Shown: positions 8,968 through 18,025, counted from the first letter of the stretch. The stretch: DNA of 64,000 bases from Burkholderiales bacterium (GCA_027484315.1 JAIXTE010000120.1:1-64000), one strand, 5' to 3'. Translations and numbers: made by a program. Notes: a model not told the origin generated them from the letters alone.

Positions 8968-9795
8968 ATGACTTGCAGCTTTAAGAAGTTTGACGTGAAC
9001 GGCACCGTATTGAATGTGTTGATAGCAGGGCAGGGCGAACCCGTCTTGCTGATTCACGGATTTCCGGATGACCACAGTGTGTGGCGTCATCAGATCGACG
9101 CGCTCGTGCAAGCGGGCTTTCAGGTAATCGCCCCGGACATGCGGGGGTATGGAGAATCTGCGCTGTCAAAACGTGTGCGCGATTACCATGTCAGCAACTT
9201 GGTGAAAGACCTGGTCGCGTTGCTGGATGCCTTGAAAATCAAGCAGATTGCGGTGGCTGGCCACGACTGGGGCGCAGGCATTGGCTGGATGCTCGCCATT
9301 CATCATCCGGACCGGGTGACTCGTTACGCCGCGTTGTCGGTCGGACATCCGTGTGCGTTTGTCAGCGCGCCCATGTCGCAGAAATTGCGCAGCTGGTACA
9401 TGCTGTTTTTCCAGTTACGTGGCCTGGCCGAGTTCTTGATCAAGGCCAATGACTGGAGTTTATTTCGCAAGGTATTTGGTCTGCCCAATTATGAAGAGGA
9501 AGTGATTCAGCGTTTGTCGAGACCAGGCCGCCTGACAGCAGGTTTGAATTATTACCGGGCCAATGTGGACTTGTTGTTTGTCAAAAATCTTCCATCTGTG
9601 AAGATGCCCGTGTTGGGACTTTTCAGTACTGGAGACAAATATCTGATTGAGCAGCAGATGCAGGATTCCGCACAATATGTGCAAGCCGAATGGCGCTATG
9701 AGTGCATCGAGGGTGTGTCGCACTGGTTGCAATTGGATGCGTCTGAACGCGTGAGCGCGCTGCTGATCGAGTTTTTTGGCAAAACCAAACTTTGA
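8968..9795 (+). CDS. Alpha/beta hydrolase, epoxide hydrolase-like
   Basis: This 275-residue protein has the oxyanion-hole motif HGFPDD near residue 30 and a nucleophile elbow GHDWGAG, in which Asp replaces the usual Ser. That combination is typical of epoxide hydrolases and haloalkane dehalogenases; the C-terminal GVSHWLQLD supplies the catalytic His. The likely reaction is hydrolysis of an epoxide or a related electrophile in the cytoplasm. AAAGG precedes the ATG. The DUF1348 gene follows 117 bp later on the same strand. The substrate is not predictable. Confidence 0.85.
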   Translation: MTCSFKKFDVNGTVLNVLIAGQGEPVLLIHGFPDDHSVWRHQIDALVQAGFQVIAPDMRGYGESALSKRVRDYHVSNLVKDLVALLDALKIKQIAVAGHDWGAGIGWMLAIHHPDRVTRYAALSVGHPCAFVSAPMSQKLRSWYMLFFQLRGLAEFLIKANDWSLFRKVFGLPNYEEEVIQRLSRPGRLTAGLNYYRANVDLLFVKNLPSVKMPVLGLFSTGDKYLIEQQMQDSAQYVQAEWRYECIEGVSHWLQLDASERVSALLIEFFGKTKL

Positions 9796-9912
9796 CAAGA
9801 CGCATTGCGCAGGTATATTGAATCCATAAAATGGCTTGAAGCCAAAAATTATTCCCTGTGTACACACCACCTCATTGACGCCGACTCATGTCTTTTTATA
9901 AGGGTCAAGAAA

Positions 9913-10386
9913 ATGAGTACAGAAATTAGGCCACCCCTGCCACCGTTTGATTTTGACTCCGCAGTCAAGAAGGCAAGGGCTGCTGAGAACGCCTGGAACA
10001 CGAAAGATCCGGTTGCGGTATCGCTGGCGTACACGGAAGATTCCAAGTGGCGCAATCGCAGTGAGATATTTCAGGGAAGACCTGCGATTGTGGATTTTCT
10101 GACCCGGAAATGGGCGAATGAAAACGGCTACAGGTTGATCAAGGAAGTTTGGGCCTACACCGACAATCGCATTGCTGCACGATTCGCTTACGAGTGGCAC
10201 GACACCGATGGAAAATGGTTTCGAAGCTACGGCAATGAAAACTGGGAGTTTGATTCCCGAGGCTTGATGAGAGTTCGCCATGCCAGCATCAATGACATCC
10301 CTATTGCTGAAGCGGACCGGTTGTTTCATTGGCCACAAGGCCCCCGACCGCTGGACCATCCTGGGTTGAGTGACTTGGGTCTCTGA
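9913..10386 (+). CDS. DUF1348 family protein (NTF2-like fold)
   Basis: The 157-residue product matches the nuclear transport factor 2-like DUF1348 family: [18 protein letters not shown], a [13 protein letters not shown] motif and a [13 protein letters not shown] motif. NTF2-like proteins form small cone-shaped barrels used for ligand binding or simple catalysis; no activity is assigned to this family. I chose ATG 9913 over the longer upstream open frame because the family begins near it. The gene ends 2 bp from the convergent MocR-type regulator gene. Confidence 0.85.
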   Translation: MSTEIRPPLPPFDFDSAVKKARAAENAWNTKDPVAVSLAYTEDSKWRNRSEIFQGRPAIVDFLTRKWANENGYRLIKEVWAYTDNRIAARFAYEWHDTDGKWFRSYGNENWEFDSRGLMRVRHASINDIPIAEADRLFHWPQGPRPLDHPGLSDLGL

Positions 10387-10387
10387 T

Positions 10388-11791
10388 CTACTTTTGTTTC
10401 TGGGCGCTTGCCGGCGGAAAGCTGCTGAGCGTCTCGGAAATAATTCTCAGCGTGTGTTCAATTCGCTCGTCATTCAGGTTGCCGCCCAGCGACAGGCGCA
10501 CTGCGTTGGGCGTGTTTCCTTCAAGACAAAACATGTCTGCGCTGGCAATTGCAATGCCACGGTTGAGCAAGCGCCCACAAAACGCGGACTGATTCCAGGT
10601 GGAAGGAAGATTGAGCCACAGGTGAAACCCTTCGGGATTCGTCTCGTAGTTGAAATCACCCAGTATGCGCTTGGCGATCATTTGCCGCTTTTGGCTCAGC
10701 AGCCGAATACTGTCCAGGCACATTTGGGCAGTGCCGTCGAGAATCCATTGGCTTGCAAGTGCCGAGCACACCGGGCTTGCCATAATTTGTGTGGCGCGAA
10801 GTGATGAGGCAATTCGCTTTGATTCAAGTTCATTCGGGCAAACAAGAAACGCGATTCGAAGCCCGGCACTGACGGTTTTGGACAAGCCGCTGACGTAGTA
10901 GGTCAATTCCGGGGCCAAGCTTGCAAACGAAGGTGGGGGCGATCGCATCAACTTGCTGTAAGGGTCGTCTTCAATAATTTTCAGGCCGAAGTGCCTGGCC
11001 ACTTCAACAATTTCCCGCCGCCGGGCTTCGCCAATGGTGCGGGTTGTCGGGTTCTGAATGGTCGGGTTCAAGTAAAGGGCACGAACTTCATTGACTCTGC
11101 AATGCGCTTCAAGTGCGTCAGGCAGAATTCCTTCACTGTCGGTGGGAATGCCCAGTGCGCGGATGCCCAACTGACCGGCCATGGCTTTGACGCCCGGGTA
11201 GGTAATGGCTTCTGCACACAGTGTGTTTCCTGCACCAACCAATGCAATCATAAGGCCCGCCAAGGTGCCCTGGATGCCGGGTGTGACCAGTATGGTGCGC
11301 CCCTGATGATGCGGGCTGACACCGTTCAACCAGGCGGCTGCCGCCTGTTGATCGTCGTCGCTTCCACCAAAATCCTGGTAACGGGTCAGCCTGTGAAAAT
11401 TGCCTTGCTCCATCACGTGCCGTGTGCCCTGCCGCATGCGCGCAAGAAGTTCTGCCTCTTGCGGCTCGGGTGCCATGTTCATCGTCATTTCAATCAGCGT
11501 GGGTTCTGCATCACGAAGGTTTGAATTGCCAATCCGTACATAACTGCCCACACCAGCCTTGGATGTGATCAAGCCGCGTTGCTGTGCTTCCTGGTACGCA
11601 CGCGCAACCGTGGTGTAGTCCAGGTTCAACCCTTTTGCCAGTTCACGAATGGGTGGAAGCCTGTCGTCCAGCTTCAGCAGGCCTTGGCGAATTTCCAGCT
11701 CAATCGCTTCTGCAATCGCCAAATAGGCAGGCTTGTTGCGGTCTGCAAGCGCCTTGTTCCAGTTGTCCAAAAGATCTGTTCTGTTTCGCAT
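10388..11791 (-). CDS. MocR/PdxR-type regulator (GntR DNA-binding domain fused to aminotransferase fold)
   Basis: The 467-residue protein has an N-terminal winged helix-turn-helix of GntR type (LPPIRELAKGLNLDYTTVA, about residues 40-60) joined to a fold-type I aminotransferase domain. The PLP-binding Lys lies in SGLSKTVSAGLR. MocR regulators sense PLP adducts of amino compounds and usually control the adjacent divergent operon, here the Nit1C cluster. ATG 11791 is preferred over TTG 11797. Nit1C clusters elsewhere often carry a sigma-54 activator gene (nitA) at this position, so this regulator may be a local replacement or an addition. Confidence 0.88.
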   Translation of the reverse strand: MRNRTDLLDNWNKALADRNKPAYLAIAEAIELEIRQGLLKLDDRLPPIRELAKGLNLDYTTVARAYQEAQQRGLITSKAGVGSYVRIGNSNLRDAEPTLIEMTMNMAPEPQEAELLARMRQGTRHVMEQGNFHRLTRYQDFGGSDDDQQAAAAWLNGVSPHHQGRTILVTPGIQGTLAGLMIALVGAGNTLCAEAITYPGVKAMAGQLGIRALGIPTDSEGILPDALEAHCRVNEVRALYLNPTIQNPTTRTIGEARRREIVEVARHFGLKIIEDDPYSKLMRSPPPSFASLAPELTYYVSGLSKTVSAGLRIAFLVCPNELESKRIASSLRATQIMASPVCSALASQWILDGTAQMCLDSIRLLSQKRQMIAKRILGDFNYETNPEGFHLWLNLPSTWNQSAFCGRLLNRGIAIASADMFCLEGNTPNAVRLSLGGNLNDERIEHTLRIISETLSSFPPASAQKQK

Positions 11792-11851
11792 GCTCAATGG
11801 TTGTGCTTGTTGGTTTCAATTCCTGTGCAAGCAACTTGCGCGCCCGATGTT

Positions 11852-11892
11852 TTGCACTTTTTTGCACTCTACCGGTGCAAGCCATTGGTGCC
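11852..11892. promoter_or_regulatory. NtrC-like operator sites (TTGCAC/GTGCAA motifs)
   Basis: TGCACTCTACCGGTGCA (11863-11879) fits the NtrC dyad TGCAC-N7-GTGCA. A second, weaker match TGCAAGCCATTGGTGCC (11876-11892) overlaps it, and an extra TTGCAC half-site lies at 11852-11857. They are 100-140 bp upstream of the sigma-54 promoter, the usual place for an enhancer. The same repeats could instead bind the divergent MocR regulator. Confidence 0.6.
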
Positions 11893-11991
11893 TTGTGTTC
11901 ATTCTTTTTCATTGATCGACTTGCCTGAACAGACGGAGAGCCGCATGAAATCGATTTGATCGGAACTTGATTGGATCCCGCTGGCATGAAT

Positions 11992-12007
11992 TGGTACAGG
12001 CATTGCA
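11992..12007 (+). promoter_or_regulatory. Sigma-54 promoter of the Nit1C operon
   Basis: TGGTACAGGCATTGCA matches the -24/-12 consensus TGGCACRNNNNTTGCW at every defined position but one, with the diagnostic GG-N10-GC spacing. Transcription would begin about 12 bp downstream, leaving a leader of roughly 65 bases before ATG 12084. Confidence 0.75.
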
Positions 12008-12083
12008 AATAAACCGGTACGCGCCGACACAGTGCAAATTGCTTTCACGGTGCCAATTTGTTGATGACTCTGGAGATCATGAG

Positions 12084-12566
12084 ATGCCTAAAGTAAACCA
12101 CCCCGCTCACGTTGATGGCGATTATTTTGTTGATTACGAAGAAAAGGTATTCGAGGACGTTAAAGCTGAACCCGGGCAAAAAGCATTGGTGACTTTTCAC
12201 ACGGTTGCTTTTGAAGGCTCCATTGGTTTTGTGAACTTGTTACAAGCCACGCGTTTGCAGAGAAAGGGTTTTGAAACCTCCGTACTTCTTTATGGCCCGG
12301 GCGTGACCTTGGGAGTTCAGCGCGGTTTCCCCACCTTGGGAAATGAAGCATTTCCCGGTCATTTGAATTTCAACAACCAGATCAAGAAATTCATGGGTGA
12401 AGGCGGCAAGGTGTATGCCTGCCGTTTCGCCTTGCAGGCCCTGTATGGCCATGGCGAGCCTTCCCTGATTGAGGGCATTCGCCCGATCAACCCCTTGGAT
12501 GTGATGGATCTGGTGCTGATACACAAGCGTGACAGCGCAGTGATTATTGACACCTGGACTTTGTAA
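12084..12566 (+). CDS. nitB: Nit1C first protein, MSMEG_0572/Sll0783 family
   Basis: This 160-residue protein belongs to the nitrogen-starvation-response family named after MSMEG_0572 and Sll0783. It begins [15 protein letters not shown] and contains [17 protein letters not shown], resembling a DsrE/F-like Rossmann fold. Its biochemical role is unknown. In Synechocystis the homologue is induced by nitrogen starvation. ATG 12084 follows GGAG at 12072 and agrees with the family N-terminus; an open frame extends further upstream but crosses the promoter. It is the first gene of a seven-gene operon. Confidence 0.9.
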   Translation: MPKVNHPAHVDGDYFVDYEEKVFEDVKAEPGQKALVTFHTVAFEGSIGFVNLLQATRLQRKGFETSVLLYGPGVTLGVQRGFPTLGNEAFPGHLNFNNQIKKFMGEGGKVYACRFALQALYGHGEPSLIEGIRPINPLDVMDLVLIHKRDSAVIIDTWTL

Positions 12567-12575
12567 AGAAACAGC

Positions 12576-12600
12576 GGCGGGTGCCTTGTGGCGACCCGCC
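12576..12600 (+). other. Intercistronic hairpin between nitB and nitC
   Basis: GGCGGGT (12576-12582) pairs with ACCCGCC (12594-12600) around an 11-base loop. No T-run follows, so it is not a standard terminator. It could stabilise the nitB message or set the ratio of nitB to the downstream genes. Confidence 0.5.
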
Positions 12601-12627
12601 TGATGGATGCAGAAGCGGAGATCGTTC

Positions 12628-13584
12628 ATGACTCAAGCCAGGATAGTTCGAGCTGCGGCCGCGCAGATCGCGCCAAATTTGCAGGTGCCGGGCCAAACAA
12701 TCGAGAAGGTTTGCCGCACCATCGAAGAGGCGGCTTCCAAAGGGGTACAGATCATTGTGTTCCCGGAAACCTTTGTGCCTTATTACCCGTACTTTTCGTA
12801 TATCTCTCCGCCAGTTCAACAGGGCAAGGAACATTTGCGGCTTTATGAGTATGCAGTGACTGTACCTGGTGCAGAAACGGATGCGGTTTCAGCCCTGGCT
12901 GCGCAACACAAGATGGTGGTTGTGCTGGGCGTGAATGAACGCGATCACGGGACGCTTTACAACGCACAGATTATTTTCAACAGCGATGGAAAAATCCTGT
13001 TGAAGCGCCGAAAAATTACACCGACCTACCACGAACGAATGGTGTGGGGGCAGGGCGATGCATCAGGTTTGAAAGTGGTTGATTCCCCAGTGGGCCGTGT
13101 GGGCGCACTGGCGTGTTGGGAACATTACAACCCATTGGCCCGCTACTGCCTGATGGCGCAGCATGAAGAAATTCATTGCGCGCAGTTTCCTGGTTCGCTG
13201 GTGGGGCAGATTTTTGCAGATCAAATGGAAGTGACCATTCGTCACCACGCGCTGGAGTCGGGTTGCTTCGTGATCAACAGCACGGCATGGCTATCCGAAG
13301 AACAGGTTCAAAGCATTTCAGAAGACAGCACTTTGCAGAAAGGCCTGCGGGGTGGGTGTTTCACCGCCATTGTCAGCCCGGAAGGAAAGCTACTCGCTGA
13401 GCCCCTCACCGAGGGTGAAGGCTTGGTGATCGCTGACCTGGACATGGCTTTGGTGACCAAGCGCAAACGCATGATGGACTCGGTTGGGCATTACGCACGC
13501 CCTGAGTTGCTGAGCTTGTTGGTCCGTGATGAGGCTTCAAGCCCCATGCGAACAATTCGGGGAGCACACCATGCTGAGTACTGA
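12628..13584 (+). CDS. nitC: Nit1-type nitrilase (Sll0784 family)
   Basis: Nitrilases convert nitriles to acid and ammonia. The catalytic triad is present: Glu47 in [11 protein letters not shown], Lys129 in [12 protein letters not shown] and Cys163 in [10 protein letters not shown]. The length (318 residues) is normal. ATG 12628 with an upstream CGGAG fits the family start better than ATG 12607. In Pseudomonas fluorescens NCIMB 11764 and other bacteria NitC is linked to growth on cyanide; its natural substrate is unsettled. The gene overlaps nitD by 14 bp. Confidence 0.93.
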   Translation: MTQARIVRAAAAQIAPNLQVPGQTIEKVCRTIEEAASKGVQIIVFPETFVPYYPYFSYISPPVQQGKEHLRLYEYAVTVPGAETDAVSALAAQHKMVVVLGVNERDHGTLYNAQIIFNSDGKILLKRRKITPTYHERMVWGQGDASGLKVVDSPVGRVGALACWEHYNPLARYCLMAQHEEIHCAQFPGSLVGQIFADQMEVTIRHHALESGCFVINSTAWLSEEQVQSISEDSTLQKGLRGGCFTAIVSPEGKLLAEPLTEGEGLVIADLDMALVTKRKRMMDSVGHYARPELLSLLVRDEASSPMRTIRGAHHAEY

Positions 13585-14647
13585 TCTACAAACATTCGGT
13601 TTAAGACTGGAAGACCCAACTGTCGGGTTGCAGAGCCGACGCGGCGGGGCAGGGCCTTCGGATCACAAGGCTGTGTTGGTGGATGGCCAAACCGTGATGA
13701 TTCCGGTGCACACCCACACGGCTTGGGAGTCGCCTTTTGTGGCGGGCAAACCCGATGCAAACGGAAAAAGCGAACTTCGAAAAAACGGCATTCCGATTGC
13801 CGTGATTGATTTTCCGAAGCAGCCCAAATTCTATGGATTGAAAACCGCAGAGGGTATTCCTTACGAGCAAATCGCCACGCTTCACAGCAGCAATGTGTTG
13901 GCCACGACTGTTCTTCAAACCTGCATTCGCTATGAAAGCAGAAACAAGACGTGCAAGTTTTGTTCGATTGGCCAGTCTTTGGCGGCCGGGCGAACCGTTG
14001 AAAGAAAAACACCACAGCAGTTGGCTGAAGTGGCCAAGGCCGCAGTCGAGCTGGATGGTGTGACGCAAATGGTGATGACCACAGGTACCCCAGCAACGCC
14101 TGATCGTGGTGCAGCAATCATGGTTGAAAGCGTTGCCGCTGTGAAGGCGGTGGTGAACTTGCCCATACAGGTACAGATAGAACCGCCCGACCGGTTTGAG
14201 TGGTTTGAGGAATTGAAGCGAAGTGGCGCAGACACACTGGGCATGCACCTGGAAGTGGTGTCGGAACGGGTGAGGCAGGACATGATGCCGGGCAAGGCCA
14301 AGGTGCCTGTGAGTTATTACATGGAAGCATTTGATGCAGCGGTCAAGGTGTTTGGTCGCGGGCAGGTGAGTACCTACATCATCGCAGGGCTTGGCGACAC
14401 GCAGGATGAGATTGTGGACATGAGCCGCCAGTTGATTGAACGCGGGGTGTACCCGTTCATTGTTCCATTCGTGCCCATCAGTGGCACACCGCTTGAAAGC
14501 CACCCGGTGCCCAGTTCCCAGTTTATGCTTGAGGTATTGAAGCCTGTGGGCCAGATGTTGCGCGAGGCCGGGATGCTTTCCAAAGACATGAAAGCAGGCT
14601 GCGGGAAATGCGGTGCCTGTTCAACGCTTAAATCCTTTGAGTCGTGA
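13571..14647 (+). CDS. nitD: Radical SAM protein, MSMEG_0568 family
   Basis: The 358-residue enzyme carries a non-standard [4Fe-4S] motif C-x9-C-x2-C (Cys118, Cys128, Cys131; ends T-C-K-F-C-S-I-G), close to the biotin synthase-like group. A second cluster of cysteines, G-C-G-K-C-G-A-C, sits at the C-terminus and may bind an auxiliary Fe-S cluster. It would generate a 5'-deoxyadenosyl radical on an unknown substrate. ATG 13571 lies inside the nitC end, so translation is probably coupled. Confidence 0.92.
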   Translation: MLSTDLQTFGLRLEDPTVGLQSRRGGAGPSDHKAVLVDGQTVMIPVHTHTAWESPFVAGKPDANGKSELRKNGIPIAVIDFPKQPKFYGLKTAEGIPYEQIATLHSSNVLATTVLQTCIRYESRNKTCKFCSIGQSLAAGRTVERKTPQQLAEVAKAAVELDGVTQMVMTTGTPATPDRGAAIMVESVAAVKAVVNLPIQVQIEPPDRFEWFEELKRSGADTLGMHLEVVSERVRQDMMPGKAKVPVSYYMEAFDAAVKVFGRGQVSTYIIAGLGDTQDEIVDMSRQLIERGVYPFIVPFVPISGTPLESHPVPSSQFMLEVLKPVGQMLREAGMLSKDMKAGCGKCGACSTLKSFES

Positions 14648-14692
14648 ATCGAGTCTTGAGTTGAGTCATGAATTGAGTCCTGAGGTGATGAC

Positions 14693-14767
14693 ATGTTTAT
14701 TGATGAAATGAATCTTGATCAAATGAATCTTGATCAAATGAATCTTGTTCAAATGCATATTAGTCAA
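14693..14767 (+). repeat. Five 15-bp tandem units at the nitE start
   Basis: Two exact copies of ATGAATCTTGATCAA (14708-14722, 14723-14737) are followed by a copy with one mismatch (14738-14752) and a diverged copy (14753-14767); the first unit (14693-14707) is also diverged. The repeat keeps frame and duplicates a start codon each time, so copy-number change alters only the N-terminal length. Confidence 0.9.
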
Positions 14768-15313
14768 TTCAGCTACAGCGATTGCCGAATCAAGCTCGCC
14801 GTAGATGACTGGGAGCTGCAACAGGCCCAGGCACTTCGCAAGGCGGTTTTTGTGGTGGAGCAGGGGATTTTCCAGACCAGTGATCATGACTTGTTTGACA
14901 GCAGTGCAGACACGCTTATTGCCACCATTGGGATGCTAGGTATTCCCGATGCCGTGGTGGGCACGGTGCGCATTCATGAGCAGGAACCGGGGGTGTGGGT
15001 GGGTTCTCGCCTGGCCGTAGACTGCGCATTTCGAGCCGACAAGGGTTTGGGAAAAGCCTTGATACGCATGGCAGTTGGCAGCGCACGCGCTCGGGGCTGC
15101 AAGGCGTTTTATGCGAATGTTCAAGTACAGAACGTGGCTTTGTTTCAAAAGCTGGGTTGGCACGCCGTGGGTGAGGTGACTGTGCATGGTGTTGGGCACA
15201 TGTTCATGCAGGCCAACCTGAATCTTTTTCCGGTGGCCCGTGATCCCGGTTGTGGTTTTGTCCATCTCATCAATCCATCCGGACGTGTTGCCTCAATTGG
15301 AGAGATGGCATGA
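14693..15313 (+). CDS. nitE: GNAT N-acetyltransferase, MSMEG_0567 family
   Basis: The GNAT core begins near residue 26 (FSYSDCRIKLAVDDWEL) and includes the acetyl-CoA loop region (R-A-D-K-G-L-G-K-A-L-I-R) and a C-terminal LFQKLGWHAVGEV. The acceptor is unknown. The first 25 residues are five 5-residue units (MFIDE, MNLDQ, MNLDQ, MNLVQ, MHISQ), each beginning with Met. Any of ATG 14693, 14708, 14723, 14738 or 14753 could start translation. The gene ends with an ATGA overlap with nitF. Confidence 0.9.
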   Translation: MFIDEMNLDQMNLDQMNLVQMHISQFSYSDCRIKLAVDDWELQQAQALRKAVFVVEQGIFQTSDHDLFDSSADTLIATIGMLGIPDAVVGTVRIHEQEPGVWVGSRLAVDCAFRADKGLGKALIRMAVGSARARGCKAFYANVQVQNVALFQKLGWHAVGEVTVHGVGHMFMQANLNLFPVARDPGCGFVHLINPSGRVASIGEMA

Positions 15314-16380
15314 GCACGCTGCTAGCTCTGGTGCGGGCCGTTCGCGACAGCAAGGGCGTTGCGCACAAGAAAGACATTGCAATTGGCATGAATGCATTGG
15401 CCATGGCAGCTGTCGGTGACAGTGAGAGTAACAGTGACAGCGACAGTGAAAAAGGCAATGCGAAGCCGCATCATTCATCAACCCTGGTGGGGGACGACTG
15501 CGCGGTGCTGAAGTCGGCGGATGGATCGTACCTGTTGTTTGCCATTGAAGGCTTCATGAACGAGTTTGTACGGGACGACCCCTGGTTTGCCGGGTATTGC
15601 GGCGTGATGGTGAATGTGAGTGACATTGCCGCCATGGGTGGAAGGGCCACTGCTGTTGTTGACGCGGTGTGGACATCCGGTTCAGTGCAGTTGAAGCAGA
15701 TTCTGCAAGGCATGGCGGTTGCCTCTGCGCGTTACGGTGTGCCCATTGTAGGTGGACACACGAATGCGAGAAATGACCGAAGTCAACTTGCAGTGTCAAT
15801 CATTGGCACAGCCACCTCGGTATTGAGCAGTTTTGAGGCCAAACCTGGTGATGTGTTGATGAGCGTGATTGATTTGCGGGGTCAATACCGCGGGGCTGGC
15901 AATAACTGGAACGCAAGTACCGAAGCGCCAGCAGAACGTTTGCGCGGTGACCTGGAGTTGCTTGCCCAAGTGGCGGAAAGGGGCTTTGCTGTGGCCTGTA
16001 AGGACATCAGCATGGCTGGCCCCTTGGGCACCCTGCTGATGATGCTGGAATGTTCTGGGTGTGGAGCAGAAATTGTTCCCGAGGCCTTTCCTCGCCCAGA
16101 GGATGTTCCACTGGAACGCTGGATGCAAACCTTTCCCAGTTTCGGCTTCGTGTTCAGTGTGGCGCCTGCGCAGGTTGAAAAGATGAAACAGCTTTTCAAC
16201 GGCCGCGATTTACTTTGCAAGGAAGTGGGGCAGGTAGTTGAGGGTTCAAAGGTTTGGTTGAAAGATGAAGCCGAACGCGAGTTGTTGTGGGACTTTTCCG
16301 AAACACCACTACTGGGTTGTGAACAGTTGAATAAAGCCAATGATGTTGAAGGAGAAGCGTATGCCTGTGGTTCGGTTTGA
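15310..16380 (+). CDS. nitF: AIR-synthase-like protein, Sll0787 family
   Basis: This 356-residue PurM/ThiL-like protein has an N-terminal ATP-binding region (STLVGDDCAVL, then VNVSDIAAMGG) and a C-terminal AIRS domain. Relatives activate a carbonyl or carboxamide with ATP in purine and thiamine synthesis; the substrate here is unknown. ATG 15310 overlaps the nitE stop as ATGA. A low-complexity insert SESNSDSDSE near residue 40, encoded by GA-C/A-AGT repeats at 15418-15450, looks like a local expansion. The end overlaps nitG by 20 bp. Confidence 0.9.
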   Translation: MSTLLALVRAVRDSKGVAHKKDIAIGMNALAMAAVGDSESNSDSDSEKGNAKPHHSSTLVGDDCAVLKSADGSYLLFAIEGFMNEFVRDDPWFAGYCGVMVNVSDIAAMGGRATAVVDAVWTSGSVQLKQILQGMAVASARYGVPIVGGHTNARNDRSQLAVSIIGTATSVLSSFEAKPGDVLMSVIDLRGQYRGAGNNWNASTEAPAERLRGDLELLAQVAERGFAVACKDISMAGPLGTLLMMLECSGCGAEIVPEAFPRPEDVPLERWMQTFPSFGFVFSVAPAQVEKMKQLFNGRDLLCKEVGQVVEGSKVWLKDEAERELLWDFSETPLLGCEQLNKANDVEGEAYACGSV

Positions 16381-16645
16381 TGTGTTGTGGCCAGATTCTT
16401 CAGTGATGAAGTGCCTGTCGCCCTCAACTGTGATTCGAAATTTCATTCAAGAGGGTGAGGTTTATTCATTGTCGGAATTTGTGACGATGGCCGAGCTTGG
16501 TTTGAACCAGGCCAGTGATCGGGTACGGGAAGTGTACGGCTATGCCTGTTCTGCGGCAGCGGACCAACTGGAAATCATTCAGACCAAGGCCGACACTTTT
16601 CGAGGGCAGCCCGCAGCCGCTGTGCAAGTGCTTCGAGTGGATTAA
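16361..16645 (+). CDS. nitG: Small Nit1C protein, MSMEG_0570 family
   Basis: The 94-residue protein fits the MSMEG_0570 nitrogen-starvation family, with MPVVRFDVLWPDSS at the start and R-E-V-Y-G-Y-A-C in the second half. Function is unknown. ATG 16361 is chosen because GAAGGAG at 16348-16354 is well placed and the family starts with this methionine; two in-frame ATGs just upstream are less likely. It begins inside the nitF end, implying coupled translation. Confidence 0.88.
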   Translation: MPVVRFDVLWPDSSVMKCLSPSTVIRNFIQEGEVYSLSEFVTMAELGLNQASDRVREVYGYACSAAADQLEIIQTKADTFRGQPAAAVQVLRVD

Positions 16646-16676
16646 AAGGGAATAAGGGAAAAAAGGGGAAAAGAGG

Positions 16677-17948
16677 ATGAACGTGGATGCGCGCAATTTG
16701 AAGGATCACTATTCGGTGGCAGTGATTGGTGGGGGGCAAGCCGGCCTTTCAATGAGTTATCACCTGACCAGCAAAGAAATTGACCATGTTGTGCTGGAGC
16801 GCAACCAGATTGGCCACAGCTGGCGGCAGCAACGCTGGGATACCTTTTGCCTGGTCACGCCCAACTGGCAATGCAATTTGCCGGGCTTTCCTTACGCTGG
16901 CCCTGAGCCGCATGGCTTCATGAAAAAAGACGACATCGTTGCTTATCTTGAGGCATTTGCTGCCTCATTCAATCCGCCCGTGTTTGAAGGTGTTGCAGTC
17001 AAGCAGTTGCGAAAATTGAGCGATGGTCTTTTCGAAATTCAATGCACGAAGGGCACATTCACCGCTAACCAGGTTGTGGTGGCCGTAGGTGGTTACCACA
17101 AGCCGAGAATTCCACGACTTGCAGAAAAAGTACCTTCGCACATTCGGCAGATTCACTCTTCGGAATACAGAAATCCATCACAGCTTCCGCAAGGAAATAT
17201 CCTGGTGATTGGTTCGGGTCAAAGTGGCTGCCAGATCGCAGAAGACCTTCACTTGGCAGGCCGGGGCGTTCATTTGGCGGTCGGCAGTGCACCCCGCGTG
17301 GCGCGTCGCTACCGTGGCAGGGATGTGGTGGATTGGTTGGCAGACATGGGGCACTACGACATGCCCGTGGAGCTTCATCCGCAAAAGGAGGCCGTGCGTG
17401 GCAAGGCCAACCATTATGTGACAGGGCGTGATGGTGGACGAGACATTGATTTGCGGATGCGCGCAAAGGAAGGCATGCAATTGCACGGCCGCGTTGCAGA
17501 TTGCGTGGATGGTGTGATGCATTTTGCAGATGATCTGGTGAAGAACCTGGACAACGCAGATCAAAGCAGCGAGAACATCAAGAATATGATTGATGGCTAC
17601 ATTGCCGAGAAAGGCATTTCCGCGCCGCAAGAGGCTCGCTATGTACCAGTGTGGCAGCCCAAGGGTGGAGATTCTTCAATCGACTTGCATGCAGAAAACA
17701 TAAGCGGAATTGTTTGGTCAGTGGGCTTTGAAAGTTCTTTTGACTGGATCGACCTGCCGATTTTCAATGGCAAAGGTTACCCCAATCATTACCGCGGAGT
17801 CAGTCGGGAACCCGGCGTGTATTTTCTTGGGCTTCCTTGGTTGCACACTTGGGGGTCAGGGCGCTTCTCGGGTGTTGCGCGCGATTCGGCTTTCTTGCTT
17901 GAGAAGATTGAACAGCAACTTTGCGCCAGTTTTGAGGTGACCTCGTGA
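16677..17948 (+). CDS. nitH: Flavin-dependent oxidoreductase, MSMEG_0569 family
   Basis: This 423-residue protein resembles flavoprotein monooxygenases. An FAD-binding GGGQAGLS lies near residue 17, and a second dinucleotide site GSGQSGCQ near residue 180 would take NADPH. It is the last gene of the Nit1C operon, 31 bp after nitG. In cyanide-using bacteria it is proposed to oxidise a pathway intermediate, but the reaction has not been shown. No terminator is visible downstream; short 14-bp repeats follow. Confidence 0.9.
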   Translation: MNVDARNLKDHYSVAVIGGGQAGLSMSYHLTSKEIDHVVLERNQIGHSWRQQRWDTFCLVTPNWQCNLPGFPYAGPEPHGFMKKDDIVAYLEAFAASFNPPVFEGVAVKQLRKLSDGLFEIQCTKGTFTANQVVVAVGGYHKPRIPRLAEKVPSHIRQIHSSEYRNPSQLPQGNILVIGSGQSGCQIAEDLHLAGRGVHLAVGSAPRVARRYRGRDVVDWLADMGHYDMPVELHPQKEAVRGKANHYVTGRDGGRDIDLRMRAKEGMQLHGRVADCVDGVMHFADDLVKNLDNADQSSENIKNMIDGYIAEKGISAPQEARYVPVWQPKGGDSSIDLHAENISGIVWSVGFESSFDWIDLPIFNGKGYPNHYRGVSREPGVYFLGLPWLHTWGSGRFSGVARDSAFLLEKIEQQLCASFEVTS

Positions 17949-17958
17949 GCCAATTTCA

Positions 17959-17998
17959 TGCATTGAGGTGCGTGCATTGAGTTGCATGCATTGAGCGG
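17959..17998. repeat. Three 14-bp repeats with TGCATTGAG
   Basis: TGCATTGAG recurs exactly at 17959, 17973 and 17987, giving a 14-bp period with diverged 5-base spacers. It lies between nitH and a convergent TetR gene. It may be a small tandem duplication; no known function. Confidence 0.8.
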
Positions 17999-18025
17999 AA
18001 TTCAGTTGTGTAAAACCTCCTGGTT

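Noticed and set aside
13491-14117. 208-codon minus-strand ORF
   Set aside because: Shadow of nitC/nitD on the opposite strand.
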